From positions 1 to 64,000 of the forward strand of contig JACJWG010000001.1 of NCBI GenBank assembly GCA_020637235.1: DNA of 64,000 nt, given 5' to 3'. Both the position numbers and the translations under genes were made by a program. Positions 33,931-41,267 of this stretch are shown in pieces. Each line of letters begins with the position of its first letter. Positions within the stretch are counted from its first letter, which is position 1. The notes under the pieces are model-generated. The model saw only the letters and a program-made list of their open reading frames with translations. It was not told where the DNA came from and made no database searches. This stretch comes from Acidimicrobiaceae bacterium (GTDB lineage Bacteria; Actinomycetota; Acidimicrobiia; Acidimicrobiales; Ilumatobacteraceae).

Positions 33931-34296
33931 ATGACCACGCAGCAGTTCCCGATCACCCACCACGGCGCGTACCGCTGGCTCGGGCTGGCGCTCGGCGGTC
34001 GCTCGGCGTCGATCGACGTCGGAGCCACCGACATCGAGGTGCGCTACGGCCCGTGGTTCCACGCCCGCTTCCCCCGATCAACGGTCCGCGAGGCCACCGC
34101 CGACACCCACCGGTACCTCAGCCGCGGCGTGCACGGCTGGGGTGGCCGATGGCTCGTCAACGGTGCCGGCACCGGGCTCGTCCGGATCGCGCTCGACCCG
34201 GTGCAGCAGGCGCGCACGCTGGGCGTGAAGGTGAAGCTGCGCGAGCTGATCGTCAACGTCGACGACCCCGATGCCTTGATCGGCGCGCTCGTCTGA
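33931..34296 (+). CDS. Hypothetical protein
   Basis: The 121-residue soluble protein starts at ATG 33931; TTGGAT six bases upstream is a weak leaderless -10 box, and GTG 33871 is an alternative start giving 141 residues. Conserved-looking segments are GAYRWLGLALGGRSASIDVG, VRYGPWFHARFPRSTVREAT and VKVKLRELIVNVDDPDALIG, an alternating strand pattern like PH/YcxB-type domains. I do not recognise a characterised family. It converges on the FAD reductase gene. Confidence 0.6.
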   Translation: MTTQQFPITHHGAYRWLGLALGGRSASIDVGATDIEVRYGPWFHARFPRSTVREATADTHRYLSRGVHGWGGRWLVNGAGTGLVRIALDPVQQARTLGVKVKLRELIVNVDDPDALIGALV

Positions 34297-34305
34297 CGGT
34301 GCCGA

Positions 34306-35541
34306 TCACGCCTCGGGCGCGAGTGGCAGCACCGTCGACGCGAGGCGTGCCACCGTCTCGGGCGCACCGAACTCGTCGCGTCGCAGCGCGCCCGACATGA
34401 TCCGCAGCAGGGTCTCGCTGACGAGACGCGATCGCACGGCGGCCGCGGTCACCCGCGTCATCGCCGCAGGCCGGCCGAGCACACGGCCCCACAACCGCGC
34501 CAACTGGTACTGCTCGGCGTAGGTGTCGGCGACGAGCCGGGGATAGCGCTGCAACGCGGTCGGGCCGGCATCGGCGAGGGCGTCGTGCAGCACGTCGGCC
34601 GCCATGCGGCCGGTCTCCATCGCCGCATCGATGCCCGCGCCGGTGAAGGGGCTGGCCACGCCGGCCGCGTCACCCACCACCAGGAACGTGGGTCCAGCCG
34701 TGGGCTGCACTGAACCGCCCATCGGCACACGGCCGACGCGGACGACGCCGGTGGAGCCGGCCGGATCGATCTGCCAGCGGTCGGCGACCTGCGCCACGAA
34801 GCCGTCGAGCAGATGCGCGACGTTGGTGCCCTTGAAGTCGCGAGCGGTGCTGAGCAGACCGACGCCGATGTTCACCGTGCCGTCGCCGACGGGCGCCACC
34901 CAGCCGTAGCCGGGGAGTGCCGCGCCGGCCCGGTCGCGCAGGTCGAGGCCGAGGTGCAGCGCACCGTCGTCGGTGTGCGGGGACGGCCAGTACGAACGGA
35001 TGGCCGCTGCGAACGGCCAGCGTCGCGTGCGAAACGTGCCGAGCGACCGCCCGAACGGGCTGTTGGCGCCGTCGGCCACCAGGACGTACCTGGCCGGGAT
35101 GTCGTGCAACGCTCCGCCGGGCGAACGCACGATCGCGCCCCGCACGAACCCGCGGGTGACGATCGGCTCGACCGCGTCGTGCCCCGAGCGGACCTCGGCG
35201 CCGGCCGCCGCCGCCAGATCGAGCATCGTGACGTCGAGTTCCCGACGGCGCGCCACCACCGCGAACGTGGCGGCACCGTCGTGCGACGGCCACGGCAGCT
35301 CGAGCGAGCGGTCGCCACGCTCGAGGCGGACCGCGCCGAGTCGGTGCCAGCCGAGGTCGTCCGGCTCGACGGCGAGGTCGCGCAGCTGACGAACCGCCCG
35401 AGGGGTGAGCACGTCGCCGCACGCCTTCGAGCGTGGGAACACGCGGCGCTCGACCACCGTGACGTGGTGGCCGAGTCGCGCGAGCCAGACGGCTGCCGTG
35501 GCACCGGCCGGCCCGCCGCCGACGATCAGGACGTCGGTCGT
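34306..35541 (-). CDS. FAD-dependent reductase, geranylgeranyl reductase family (start unclear)
   Basis: About 410 residues form an FAD-binding oxidoreductase: Rossmann motif DVLIVGGGPAGATAAVWLAR, RSKACGDVLTPRAVRQL, the second nucleotide-binding motif FLVVGDAAGVASPFTGAGID, and YAEQYQLARLWGR. These match the geranylgeranyl/menaquinone reductase-like family that saturates isoprenoid chains, consistent with a role in the quinone or lipid tail. No ATG, GTG or TTG occurs in frame between the upstream cytochrome c stop (35603) and the Rossmann motif; CTG 35529 is the only near-cognate codon there. The given end is approximate. Confidence 0.8.
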   Translation of the reverse strand, partial: TTDVLIVGGGPAGATAAVWLARLGHHVTVVERRVFPRSKACGDVLTPRAVRQLRDLAVEPDDLGWHRLGAVRLERGDRSLELPWPSHDGAATFAVVARRRELDVTMLDLAAAAGAEVRSGHDAVEPIVTRGFVRGAIVRSPGGALHDIPARYVLVADGANSPFGRSLGTFRTRRWPFAAAIRSYWPSPHTDDGALHLGLDLRDRAGAALPGYGWVAPVGDGTVNIGVGLLSTARDFKGTNVAHLLDGFVAQVADRWQIDPAGSTGVVRVGRVPMGGSVQPTAGPTFLVVGDAAGVASPFTGAGIDAAMETGRMAADVLHDALADAGPTALQRYPRLVADTYAEQYQLARLWGRVLGRPAAMTRVTAAAVRSRLVSETLLRIMSGALRRDEFGAPETVARLASTVLPLAPEA

Positions 35542-35602
35542 CGACGCCCGGCGGGTGTCGGATCGGGTCGCCGGTGCGGCGCCGATCGGGGGTCTCCGTC
35601 GA

Positions 35603-36421
35603 TCAGGGCTCGTCGCCGGGAGCGTGACCCTCGGCGGGCTGGGTGCCGATCGGGAACGTGCCGTCGAGGTTCTCGCCGATGTTGTCGAACGTGAGCGAGC
35701 CGTCCTCGAGGCCGACGTAGGCCGCCGCCTCGGGGCTGCACCACTTCTCGTACTCCTCGGCGAACTCGCCGGTCGGGTCGGCGCCCGCGAGCGTGTAGCG
35801 CTCGTGGCACACGACCGACAGGATCTGCACCTCGGTGAGGCCGCCGCCCTGGGTGGGGCCCTGCGCCGGCATCTGACCCTTGGCCAGTGTCTGGTGCACC
35901 GGGTCGCGCTCGGGATTGCCGTACACGGTGATCCCCGCATTCGCGTAGGCCTGCGAACCGTTGTACACGAAGCGCAACATGTCCTCGATGTGCGGGAACG
36001 TCTGCAGCACCTCGCCGCCGGCGAACGCGTAGCCGACGCCGCCTTCGCCGTTGCCGCCGTGGCATCCCGAGCAGGCGGCCGGGTAGATCTCGGCGCCCTC
36101 GCCGAGTGGCCCTGCCACCGACGGCTCCTTGAAGGTGAGGCCGCGCACGTACATGAACGTCCACAGCGGCAGCAGGCTGAGCGTCGCCATGGCCCAGAAC
36201 GGCACCTTGCGGCGCGCCTTGGCGGCGGCGACCACGGGGATGTCGGGCTTGGGGGGCGGCGGCGCGGCCGGCGTCGCCGGTGCGGCGGCCTTGGCGGGCG
36301 CCGCCTTCTCGACCGCGGCGGGCGCGGCGGTCGCGGGCGCGTCGGCGGGGACCTCGCCGCCGGTGGCCTTGGCCTTCGCGGCCTTGCTTCGCTTGAGGAG
36401 GTGCTCCGGGATCTCGGTCAC
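35603..36421 (-). CDS. Membrane-anchored monoheme cytochrome c
   Basis: The 272-residue protein has a single heme c site CSGCH (Cys117, Cys120, His121), a membrane anchor at about residues 72-94 (KVPFWAMATLSLLPLWTFMY) and an Ala/Pro-rich linker between. Methionine for the sixth ligand is likely in KGQMPAQGP. The first residues, TEIPEHLLKRSKAAKAKA, recur in the subunit-IV-like protein at 38505. It is divergent from the quinol:cytochrome c reductase genes and is probably its electron acceptor or a subunit. GTG 36421 has TATCGT 8 bases upstream. Confidence 0.87.
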   Translation of the reverse strand: MTEIPEHLLKRSKAAKAKATGGEVPADAPATAAPAAVEKAAPAKAAAPATPAAPPPPKPDIPVVAAAKARRKVPFWAMATLSLLPLWTFMYVRGLTFKEPSVAGPLGEGAEIYPAACSGCHGGNGEGGVGYAFAGGEVLQTFPHIEDMLRFVYNGSQAYANAGITVYGNPERDPVHQTLAKGQMPAQGPTQGGGLTEVQILSVVCHERYTLAGADPTGEFAEEYEKWCSPEAAAYVGLEDGSLTFDNIGENLDGTFPIGTQPAEGHAPGDEP

Positions 36422-36723
36422 GAGGGACCACGATAGACGGATCCCCTGCCGAATCATGAATCTACCGACCCCTCGTCCCCCCGCTCGTGTGAGCGTCGGA
36501 CGTCACGCGTGGCACGTGTGCACGACCTGACGCGTCGGCTCACGGGCGTGGTAGACCGATCGTCGTACCGTCTCCCCGGCGGCCCCCACGAGCGGCGTGA
36601 CCTGCGGCCCCGCTGTGAACTGGTGTCACCGGGGGGCCGGGTGACTAGTGTTCGGTCAGCGGTTCACGTGGCTCGCGCGATCCGTGCTGTCCGCTGATGG
36701 GTCAACCGCAAGGAGAAGCCGAC
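36422..36723. promoter_or_regulatory. 302-bp divergent regulatory region of the respiratory cluster
   Basis: The region separates the cytochrome c gene (minus) from the bc-nuo cluster (plus). On the minus side TATCGT (36435-36430) is 8 bases from GTG 36421. On the plus side TAGTGT (36646-36651) is a -10 candidate about 70 bases before GTG 36724; directly upstream is an inverted repeat gtcacc-N9-ggtgac (36625-36645) covering the spacer, and the leader has AAGGAG. I see no gene in it. Confidence 0.5.
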
Positions 36724-37209
36724 GTGCTCGCAATCGACGTCCTGAGATGGCCAGGCATGAACCAGGCGTTCTTGTTCTCGTTCATCGTCACGACCTTGCT
36801 CGCGCTCCTCGCCATCCCCTATGCGAAGCGTCGCCCCGTCGGCACGCCGTTCACGTGGGGCGAAGCGATGCTGGCGTCGGTGTGGACCTTCGGTCTGATG
36901 TTCCTCGCGTTCGGTGTGGTGCCGCACCAGTGGATCGACCACGCCGACAAGGACCTCGGCTGGAACAAGACCAAGATCCTGTACGGCCCCTTCGACATCC
37001 TGAAGCCGCAGGCCGCCGGCGGGAACTTCCCGATGACCTTGCAGTACGAAGCGATCCGCGACGTGATCGTCGTCGTCATCCACCTGTGGTTCTTCGGTCT
37101 GATCATCTATCTCTGGGCGATGTGGCAGAACCGCGGCAAGAAGGCCGCCGCGGCGAGCAAGGAGATCGCCACCTCCGCTTTCGGTCGTCCGCTCGTGAAG
37201 AAGGCCTGA
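36724..37209 (+). CDS. Membrane protein of the bc-complex cluster
   Basis: The 161-residue protein starts at GTG 36724 after AAGGAG; ATG 36697 in the same frame has no site. Three hydrophobic segments are QAFLFSFIVTTLLALLAIPY, MLASVWTFGLMFLAFGVVPH and VIVVVIHLWFFGLIIYLWAM. The loop DHADKDLGWNKTKILYGP is polar. It has no heme or Fe-S motif. Its place as the first gene of the reductase operon suggests an accessory or assembly subunit. I do not recognise a named family. Confidence 0.75.
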   Translation: MLAIDVLRWPGMNQAFLFSFIVTTLLALLAIPYAKRRPVGTPFTWGEAMLASVWTFGLMFLAFGVVPHQWIDHADKDLGWNKTKILYGPFDILKPQAAGGNFPMTLQYEAIRDVIVVVIHLWFFGLIIYLWAMWQNRGKKAAAASKEIATSAFGRPLVKKA

Positions 37210-37222
37210 CGGAGGTCCATCG

Positions 37223-37636
37223 ATGGCACGCACCGACGCCAACCCGCCGATGATGCCCTACACCGACGCGTACCAACTCGTCGAGGTCGACGCCGACTAC
37301 CTCTCGAAGGCGGTCAAGCCGAAGCAGTTCATCCACATCGACCAGACCGAGTGCATCATGTGCGAGGGCTGTGTCGACATCTGCCCGTGGAAGTGCATCC
37401 ACATGGTCGCCCCGGAGATCATCTCCGAGGCCACCGGCACCGAACAGCCGGGCACCGACCCGTCCGACAACGTCGTGTTCATCATCGACGACGACATCTG
37501 CACCCGCTGCGCCCTGTGTGTCGATCGCTGCCCGACCGGCGTGATCATCCTCGGCAAGGTCGGGGCACCCGACGCCAACGGCAACTCGCACCAGCGCACC
37601 CCCAACCACGGCTACGCCTACGGCATGCGCCTCTGA
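37223..37636 (+). CDS. 2x[4Fe-4S] ferredoxin-like protein
   Basis: The 137-residue protein starts at ATG 37223 after GGAGG. It has two CxxCxxCxxxCP motifs, C44/C47/C50/C54 and C93/C96/C99/C103, separated by a 40-residue loop, with an added Cys58. The fold resembles NuoI-type or bacterial 8Fe ferredoxins. Being between the reductase membrane genes, it could be a peripheral electron-transfer subunit of that complex or serve the downstream complex I. No membrane segment is present. Confidence 0.88.
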   Translation: MARTDANPPMMPYTDAYQLVEVDADYLSKAVKPKQFIHIDQTECIMCEGCVDICPWKCIHMVAPEIISEATGTEQPGTDPSDNVVFIIDDDICTRCALCVDRCPTGVIILGKVGAPDANGNSHQRTPNHGYAYGMRL

Positions 37637-37675
37637 CCACGCGGCACCGAACGAGACCACGGAGACACCACCCAG

Positions 37676-38461
37676 ATGGCCAAGATCATCGACGAGACGC
37701 CTCGCCCGACCGCGAAGGAGCGGGTCAACAAGCTCGTCAGCGACACCCAGGGCAGCCAGGCCTGGAACAGCATCTTCCGACCCGGCTCGATCTTCCGCAA
37801 GGGCTACACCGACAGCCCGCGCAACCGCAGCTACGTCGTCATGAACTCGGTGCTGTACCACCTGCACCCGGTGAAGGTGAAGCGTCACGCGGTGAAGGTG
37901 AGCTACACGCTCTGCCTCGGCGGACTGAGCTTCTTCCTGTTCATCCTGCTCACGGTGACCGGCATCTTCCTGATGTTCTTCTACCGTCCCGAGGCCACGC
38001 AGGCGTGGAACGACATCTCGAACCTGCAGACCTCGGTGACGTTCGGGTTGTTGGTGCGCAACATGCACCGATGGGGGGCCCACCTCATGGTGTTGAGCGT
38101 GTTCCTGCACATGGCGCGCGTCTTCTACCACGGCGCCTACAAGGCGCCTCGCGAGTTCAACTGGGTCATCGGCGTGGTGTTGTTGATGCTCACCCTGCTG
38201 CTGTCCTTCACCGGCTACCTGCTCCCCTGGGACCAGCTGGCGCTGTGGGCCGTGGCCGTGGGCACCAACATGATGGGCTACACGCCGGTGTTCGGCTCCG
38301 AGGTGCGATTCGTGCTCCTCGGCGGCAAGGAGATCGGTGCCGAGACACTGCTGCGCTGGTACGTGCTCCACGTGCTGATGCTGCCGTTCGTCATCGTGAT
38401 CTTCATGGCCATCCACTTCTGGCGAGTCCGCAAGGACGGCGGCATCTCGGGTCCGCTGTGA
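37676..38461 (+). CDS. Cytochrome b6-like subunit of the quinol:cytochrome c reductase
   Basis: The 261-residue protein contains the four-helix heme-binding half of cytochrome b. Heme ligands are H131 and H145 (x13 spacing, MHRWGAHLMVLSVFLHMARV) and H232 and H247 (x14 spacing). GTYKAPRE-like GAYKAPREFNWVIGVVL, FTGYLLPWDQLALWA and the C-terminus RKDGGISGPL closely follow cytochrome b6. Cys80 in SYTLCLGGL aligns with the b6 cysteine that binds heme c-i covalently, and Cys80 to H131 is 51 residues, as in b6 (Cys35 to His86). It is encoded apart from the C-terminal half, as in b6f complexes. Confidence 0.93.
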   Translation: MAKIIDETPRPTAKERVNKLVSDTQGSQAWNSIFRPGSIFRKGYTDSPRNRSYVVMNSVLYHLHPVKVKRHAVKVSYTLCLGGLSFFLFILLTVTGIFLMFFYRPEATQAWNDISNLQTSVTFGLLVRNMHRWGAHLMVLSVFLHMARVFYHGAYKAPREFNWVIGVVLLMLTLLLSFTGYLLPWDQLALWAVAVGTNMMGYTPVFGSEVRFVLLGGKEIGAETLLRWYVLHVLMLPFVIVIFMAIHFWRVRKDGGISGPL

Positions 38462-38504
38462 TGCCGGTGTCCGTCCTCCACGTCCGTATCGAAGGGAGTC
38501 GTCC

Positions 38505-39290
38505 GTGACCGAGATCCCCGAGCACCTCCTCAAGCGTGCGCAGGCCGCACGCGAGAAGGCGGCTGCCTCCGGTGACGCCGGCAGCGAGGCCGCGCCGGCA
38601 GCGTCGGCCGCGTCCGAGCCCGCCGCCGATCCGCGCATCCCGGCCCACCTGCTCGAGCGCTCGAAGTCGGCCAAGGCCCGCGCCGCCGGTCAGGCCGAGG
38701 CGGGTGGCGGCGGCGTCGCCGTGCAGGAGAAGGTCGCGAGCGTCGTGCAGGCCGCACCCACCGGTGGCGGCGTTCCCGTCGGCGCCGGTCCGGGCGGCAA
38801 CACCCAGCGCCTGCTGACGGTGGTGAAGAGCGGCTCGATCCAGGAGGTCAAGGCCTCCCCGATCGACAAGGTGCACACGTGGCCGCACCTGCTCGCCGCC
38901 GAGTTCGTCGCCGCGCTCGTGTGCCTCGCGTTCACCTTCGTGTTCTCGGTGTTCGTGAACGCGCCGCTGCTGCAACTCGCGAACAACAACCAGACCCCCA
39001 ACCCGTCGAAGGCACCCTGGTACTTCCTCGGCCTGCAGGAGCTGCTCACGATGTTCCACCCGATGGTCGCCGGCGTGACCATCCCCGGCGTGGGCCTCAT
39101 CGTGCTGATCCTGGCGCCGTTCATCGACAAGAACCCCTCGAACAAGCCCGAGGATCGCAAGTTCGCGATCTCGCTGATGACCGTGCACCTCATGTTCTGG
39201 GCCGTGCTCGTCATGATCGGCTCGTTCTTCCGGGGTCCCGGATTCAACTTCACCCTGCCGTGGCGCGACGGCCTGTTCTTCGAACTGTGA
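38505..39290 (+). CDS. Subunit-IV-like C-terminal half of cytochrome b
   Basis: The 261-residue protein starts at GTG 38505 after GAAGGGAG. The first 60 residues are Ala-rich and carry two related motifs, TEIPEHLLKRAQAAREKA and DPRIPAHLLERSKSAKARA. The membrane part starts HTWPHLLAAEFVAALVCLAF, then PNPSKAPWYFLGLQELLTMF, where the PEWY quinol-site motif is replaced by APWY, and two more TM helices. It supplies the quinol-oxidation site with the Rieske protein. The spacing from the b6-like gene is 43 bases. Confidence 0.9.
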   Translation: MTEIPEHLLKRAQAAREKAAASGDAGSEAAPAASAASEPAADPRIPAHLLERSKSAKARAAGQAEAGGGGVAVQEKVASVVQAAPTGGGVPVGAGPGGNTQRLLTVVKSGSIQEVKASPIDKVHTWPHLLAAEFVAALVCLAFTFVFSVFVNAPLLQLANNNQTPNPSKAPWYFLGLQELLTMFHPMVAGVTIPGVGLIVLILAPFIDKNPSNKPEDRKFAISLMTVHLMFWAVLVMIGSFFRGPGFNFTLPWRDGLFFEL

Positions 39291-39297
39291 GGCCCCG

Positions 39298-40137
39298 ATG
39301 AGTTCTGCTGCAGTCATCGCCATCGTCGTCGGGATCGTCGTGGTCCTCGGCGCGATCTCGTTCCTCACCGTCGCCCGGCGTTCCGACGTCCGCGGTGCCG
39401 GTGCGCTGTCCCGCGAGACCAAGCGCCGCGATCGTGACGCCGAGATCGATCTGCCCGCCGGTCCGACCGGTCGCGAGGTCGAGCGCGCCGCCGTGGCCGA
39501 ACAGCGCGGCGGGCTCGTGAAGGCCGAATCGATGGCGCCCGCCGTCTTCGTCCCGCCGGACCCCGAGGCCGTCGGCGTCAGCCGCCGTCAGTTCTTCAAC
39601 CGGGCAACCGTCGGCCTGATGGGTGCCGGGCTCACGTCGTTCGCGGCCGCCGGCTTCGTGGCCTTCCTCTGGCCGATCGCCAGTGGTGGCTTCGGTGGCA
39701 AGGTGAACGTCGGCAAGCGCGACGAGATCATCGGGTCGATCCGTTCGAGCGGTGGCTTCTTCTATGCCGCCGAGGCCCGCGCCTGGCTCACCGAGTACCC
39801 GTCCGCCGCGATGCCGAAGGCGGAAGCCGTGTACTCCCCGGCCGTCGTCGCGTCGCTCGAGCAGGGCCTCATCGCGACCTACCAGAAGTGCCCCCACCTC
39901 GGCTGCCGCGTGCCCAGCTGCACCAGCAGCCAGTGGTTCGAGTGCCCGTGTCACGGTTCGCAGTACAACCGGGTGGGCGAGAAGAAGGCCGGTCCCGCCC
40001 CTCGCGGGATGGACCACTTCGCCTTCACGGTCTCGGCCGGTGGCGACGTCGTCGTCGACACCGGGATCATCTACCAGGGCGTGCCGATCGGCACGAACAC
40101 CACCGGTCAGGAAGCGGAAGGGCCGCACTGCATATGA
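39298..40137 (+). CDS. Rieske iron-sulfur protein
   Basis: The 279-residue protein has an N-terminal TM helix (VIAIVVGIVVVLGAISFLTV), a second one after the twin-arginine-like VSRRQFFNRA (residues 94-103), and the Rieske domain. Cluster ligands are C198 and H200 (QKCPHLGC) and C216 and H219 (ECPCHGS), with the disulfide C203-C218. This 2Fe-2S protein takes the first electron from quinol to cytochrome c. The ATG at 39298 follows the previous stop by seven bases. Confidence 0.94.
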   Translation: MSSAAVIAIVVGIVVVLGAISFLTVARRSDVRGAGALSRETKRRDRDAEIDLPAGPTGREVERAAVAEQRGGLVKAESMAPAVFVPPDPEAVGVSRRQFFNRATVGLMGAGLTSFAAAGFVAFLWPIASGGFGGKVNVGKRDEIIGSIRSSGGFFYAAEARAWLTEYPSAAMPKAEAVYSPAVVASLEQGLIATYQKCPHLGCRVPSCTSSQWFECPCHGSQYNRVGEKKAGPAPRGMDHFAFTVSAGGDVVVDTGIIYQGVPIGTNTTGQEAEGPHCI

Positions 40138-40193
40138 CCCCGGTGTCCCCCGTCCCCTCGATGTTGTCCCCGCACACGGAAGGCGAGTAGTCG

Positions 40194-41267
40194 ATGTTGG
40201 CTGCCAGTACCACGGCGATCGGCTGGGTGATCTTCACGATCATCACGCTGGGCTGGGTGGTGTACTTCTTCGGGAACCGCCGTGCCTCCCGGCCGGAGCT
40301 CGGTTCCGAGATCGAGCTCGCCCCCAACCGCAAGCCGTACTACGACGACGAGACGCTCGAAGGACCGCGCCTCGAGCGCGTCCAGCTCTTCGGCGTGCTC
40401 CTGCTCGCCCTCATCGTGGTGGCCCTGCCGCTGTACTGGGTGTTCGAACCGAGCCGCCAGGCGGGCGCACAGTCCGGCAAGGAGAGCCGCTTCGTCGGTT
40501 GGGGCAGCCAGCTGTACGCCACCACCGAAGAGGGTGGCTTCAACTGCGCCGGCTGCCACGGTGCCTCCGGCGGCGGTGGCGTGGCGCCGTACTCGATCTC
40601 CGACCCGAACACCGGCGAGGTCACCGCCGTCACGTGGACGGCGCCGGCGATCAACACGATCTTCTACCGGTACGACGAGAGCGAGGTGAAGTTCATCCTC
40701 GTCTACGGCCGTCCCTTCTCGCCGATGTCGCCGTGGGGCCTCGCCGGCGGCGGCCCGATGAACGACCAGCAGATCGACACCCTGATCTCGAAGCTCTGGT
40801 CGCTGCAGATCCCGCGTGAGGGCTGCCCCGACGGCGACCCGAACTGCGACGTCGGCGTGCTGCCGCAGGCCGAGCAGGACCGCATCGCCGCCGATGCCCA
40901 GGTCGCCGCCCAGGCGCTCGTCGATGCCGGCGAGTACGCCACCGTCGACGAGGCGATGGGCGAGGCATTGTTCAACCTGAACACCTCGAGCGGCGCCTAC
41001 AGCTGCGCTCGGTGCCACACCCAGGGCTGGAGCTGGGGCGATCCCGGCGTGCCCGGTCAAGGTGCGTTCGGGTGGAACCTCACCGGTGGCAGCGCCGCCA
41101 AGCACTTCCCGAACCAGGGCGACATGGAGACCTTCATCGCCAACGGGTCGGAGTACGGCAAGCGCTACGGCGTCCAGGGCCAGGGCAGCGGTCGTATGCC
41201 CGGGTTCGGCACGATGCTCACCGAGGAGCAGATCGAAGCCGTCGTCGAATACGTCCGGAGCCTGTAA
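40194..41267 (+). CDS. Diheme cytochrome c subunit
   Basis: The 357-residue protein has two TM helices near the N-terminus (TAIGWVIFTIITLGWVVYFF and VQLFGVLLLALIVVALPLYW) and two class I heme sites, CAGCH (118-122) and CARCH (271-275). A linker between them contains Cys211 and Cys218. Sixth ligands are probably methionines in each domain (for example GSGRMPGFGTML). It is analogous to the diheme QcrC of actinobacteria but sequence layout differs. It probably carries electrons from Rieske to a cytochrome oxidase. Confidence 0.9.
   Translation: MLAASTTAIGWVIFTIITLGWVVYFFGNRRASRPELGSEIELAPNRKPYYDDETLEGPRLERVQLFGVLLLALIVVALPLYWVFEPSRQAGAQSGKESRFVGWGSQLYATTEEGGFNCAGCHGASGGGGVAPYSISDPNTGEVTAVTWTAPAINTIFYRYDESEVKFILVYGRPFSPMSPWGLAGGGPMNDQQIDTLISKLWSLQIPREGCPDGDPNCDVGVLPQAEQDRIAADAQVAAQALVDAGEYATVDEAMGEALFNLNTSSGAYSCARCHTQGWSWGDPGVPGQGAFGWNLTGGSAAKHFPNQGDMETFIANGSEYGKRYGVQGQGSGRMPGFGTMLTEEQIEAVVEYVRSL

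Noticed and set aside
35941..36421. Monoheme cytochrome c gene as a qcrC orthologue
   Set aside because: It has a single CxxCH and a long Ala/Pro linker, whereas actinobacterial QcrC has two heme sites; the diheme protein at 40194 is a better counterpart.
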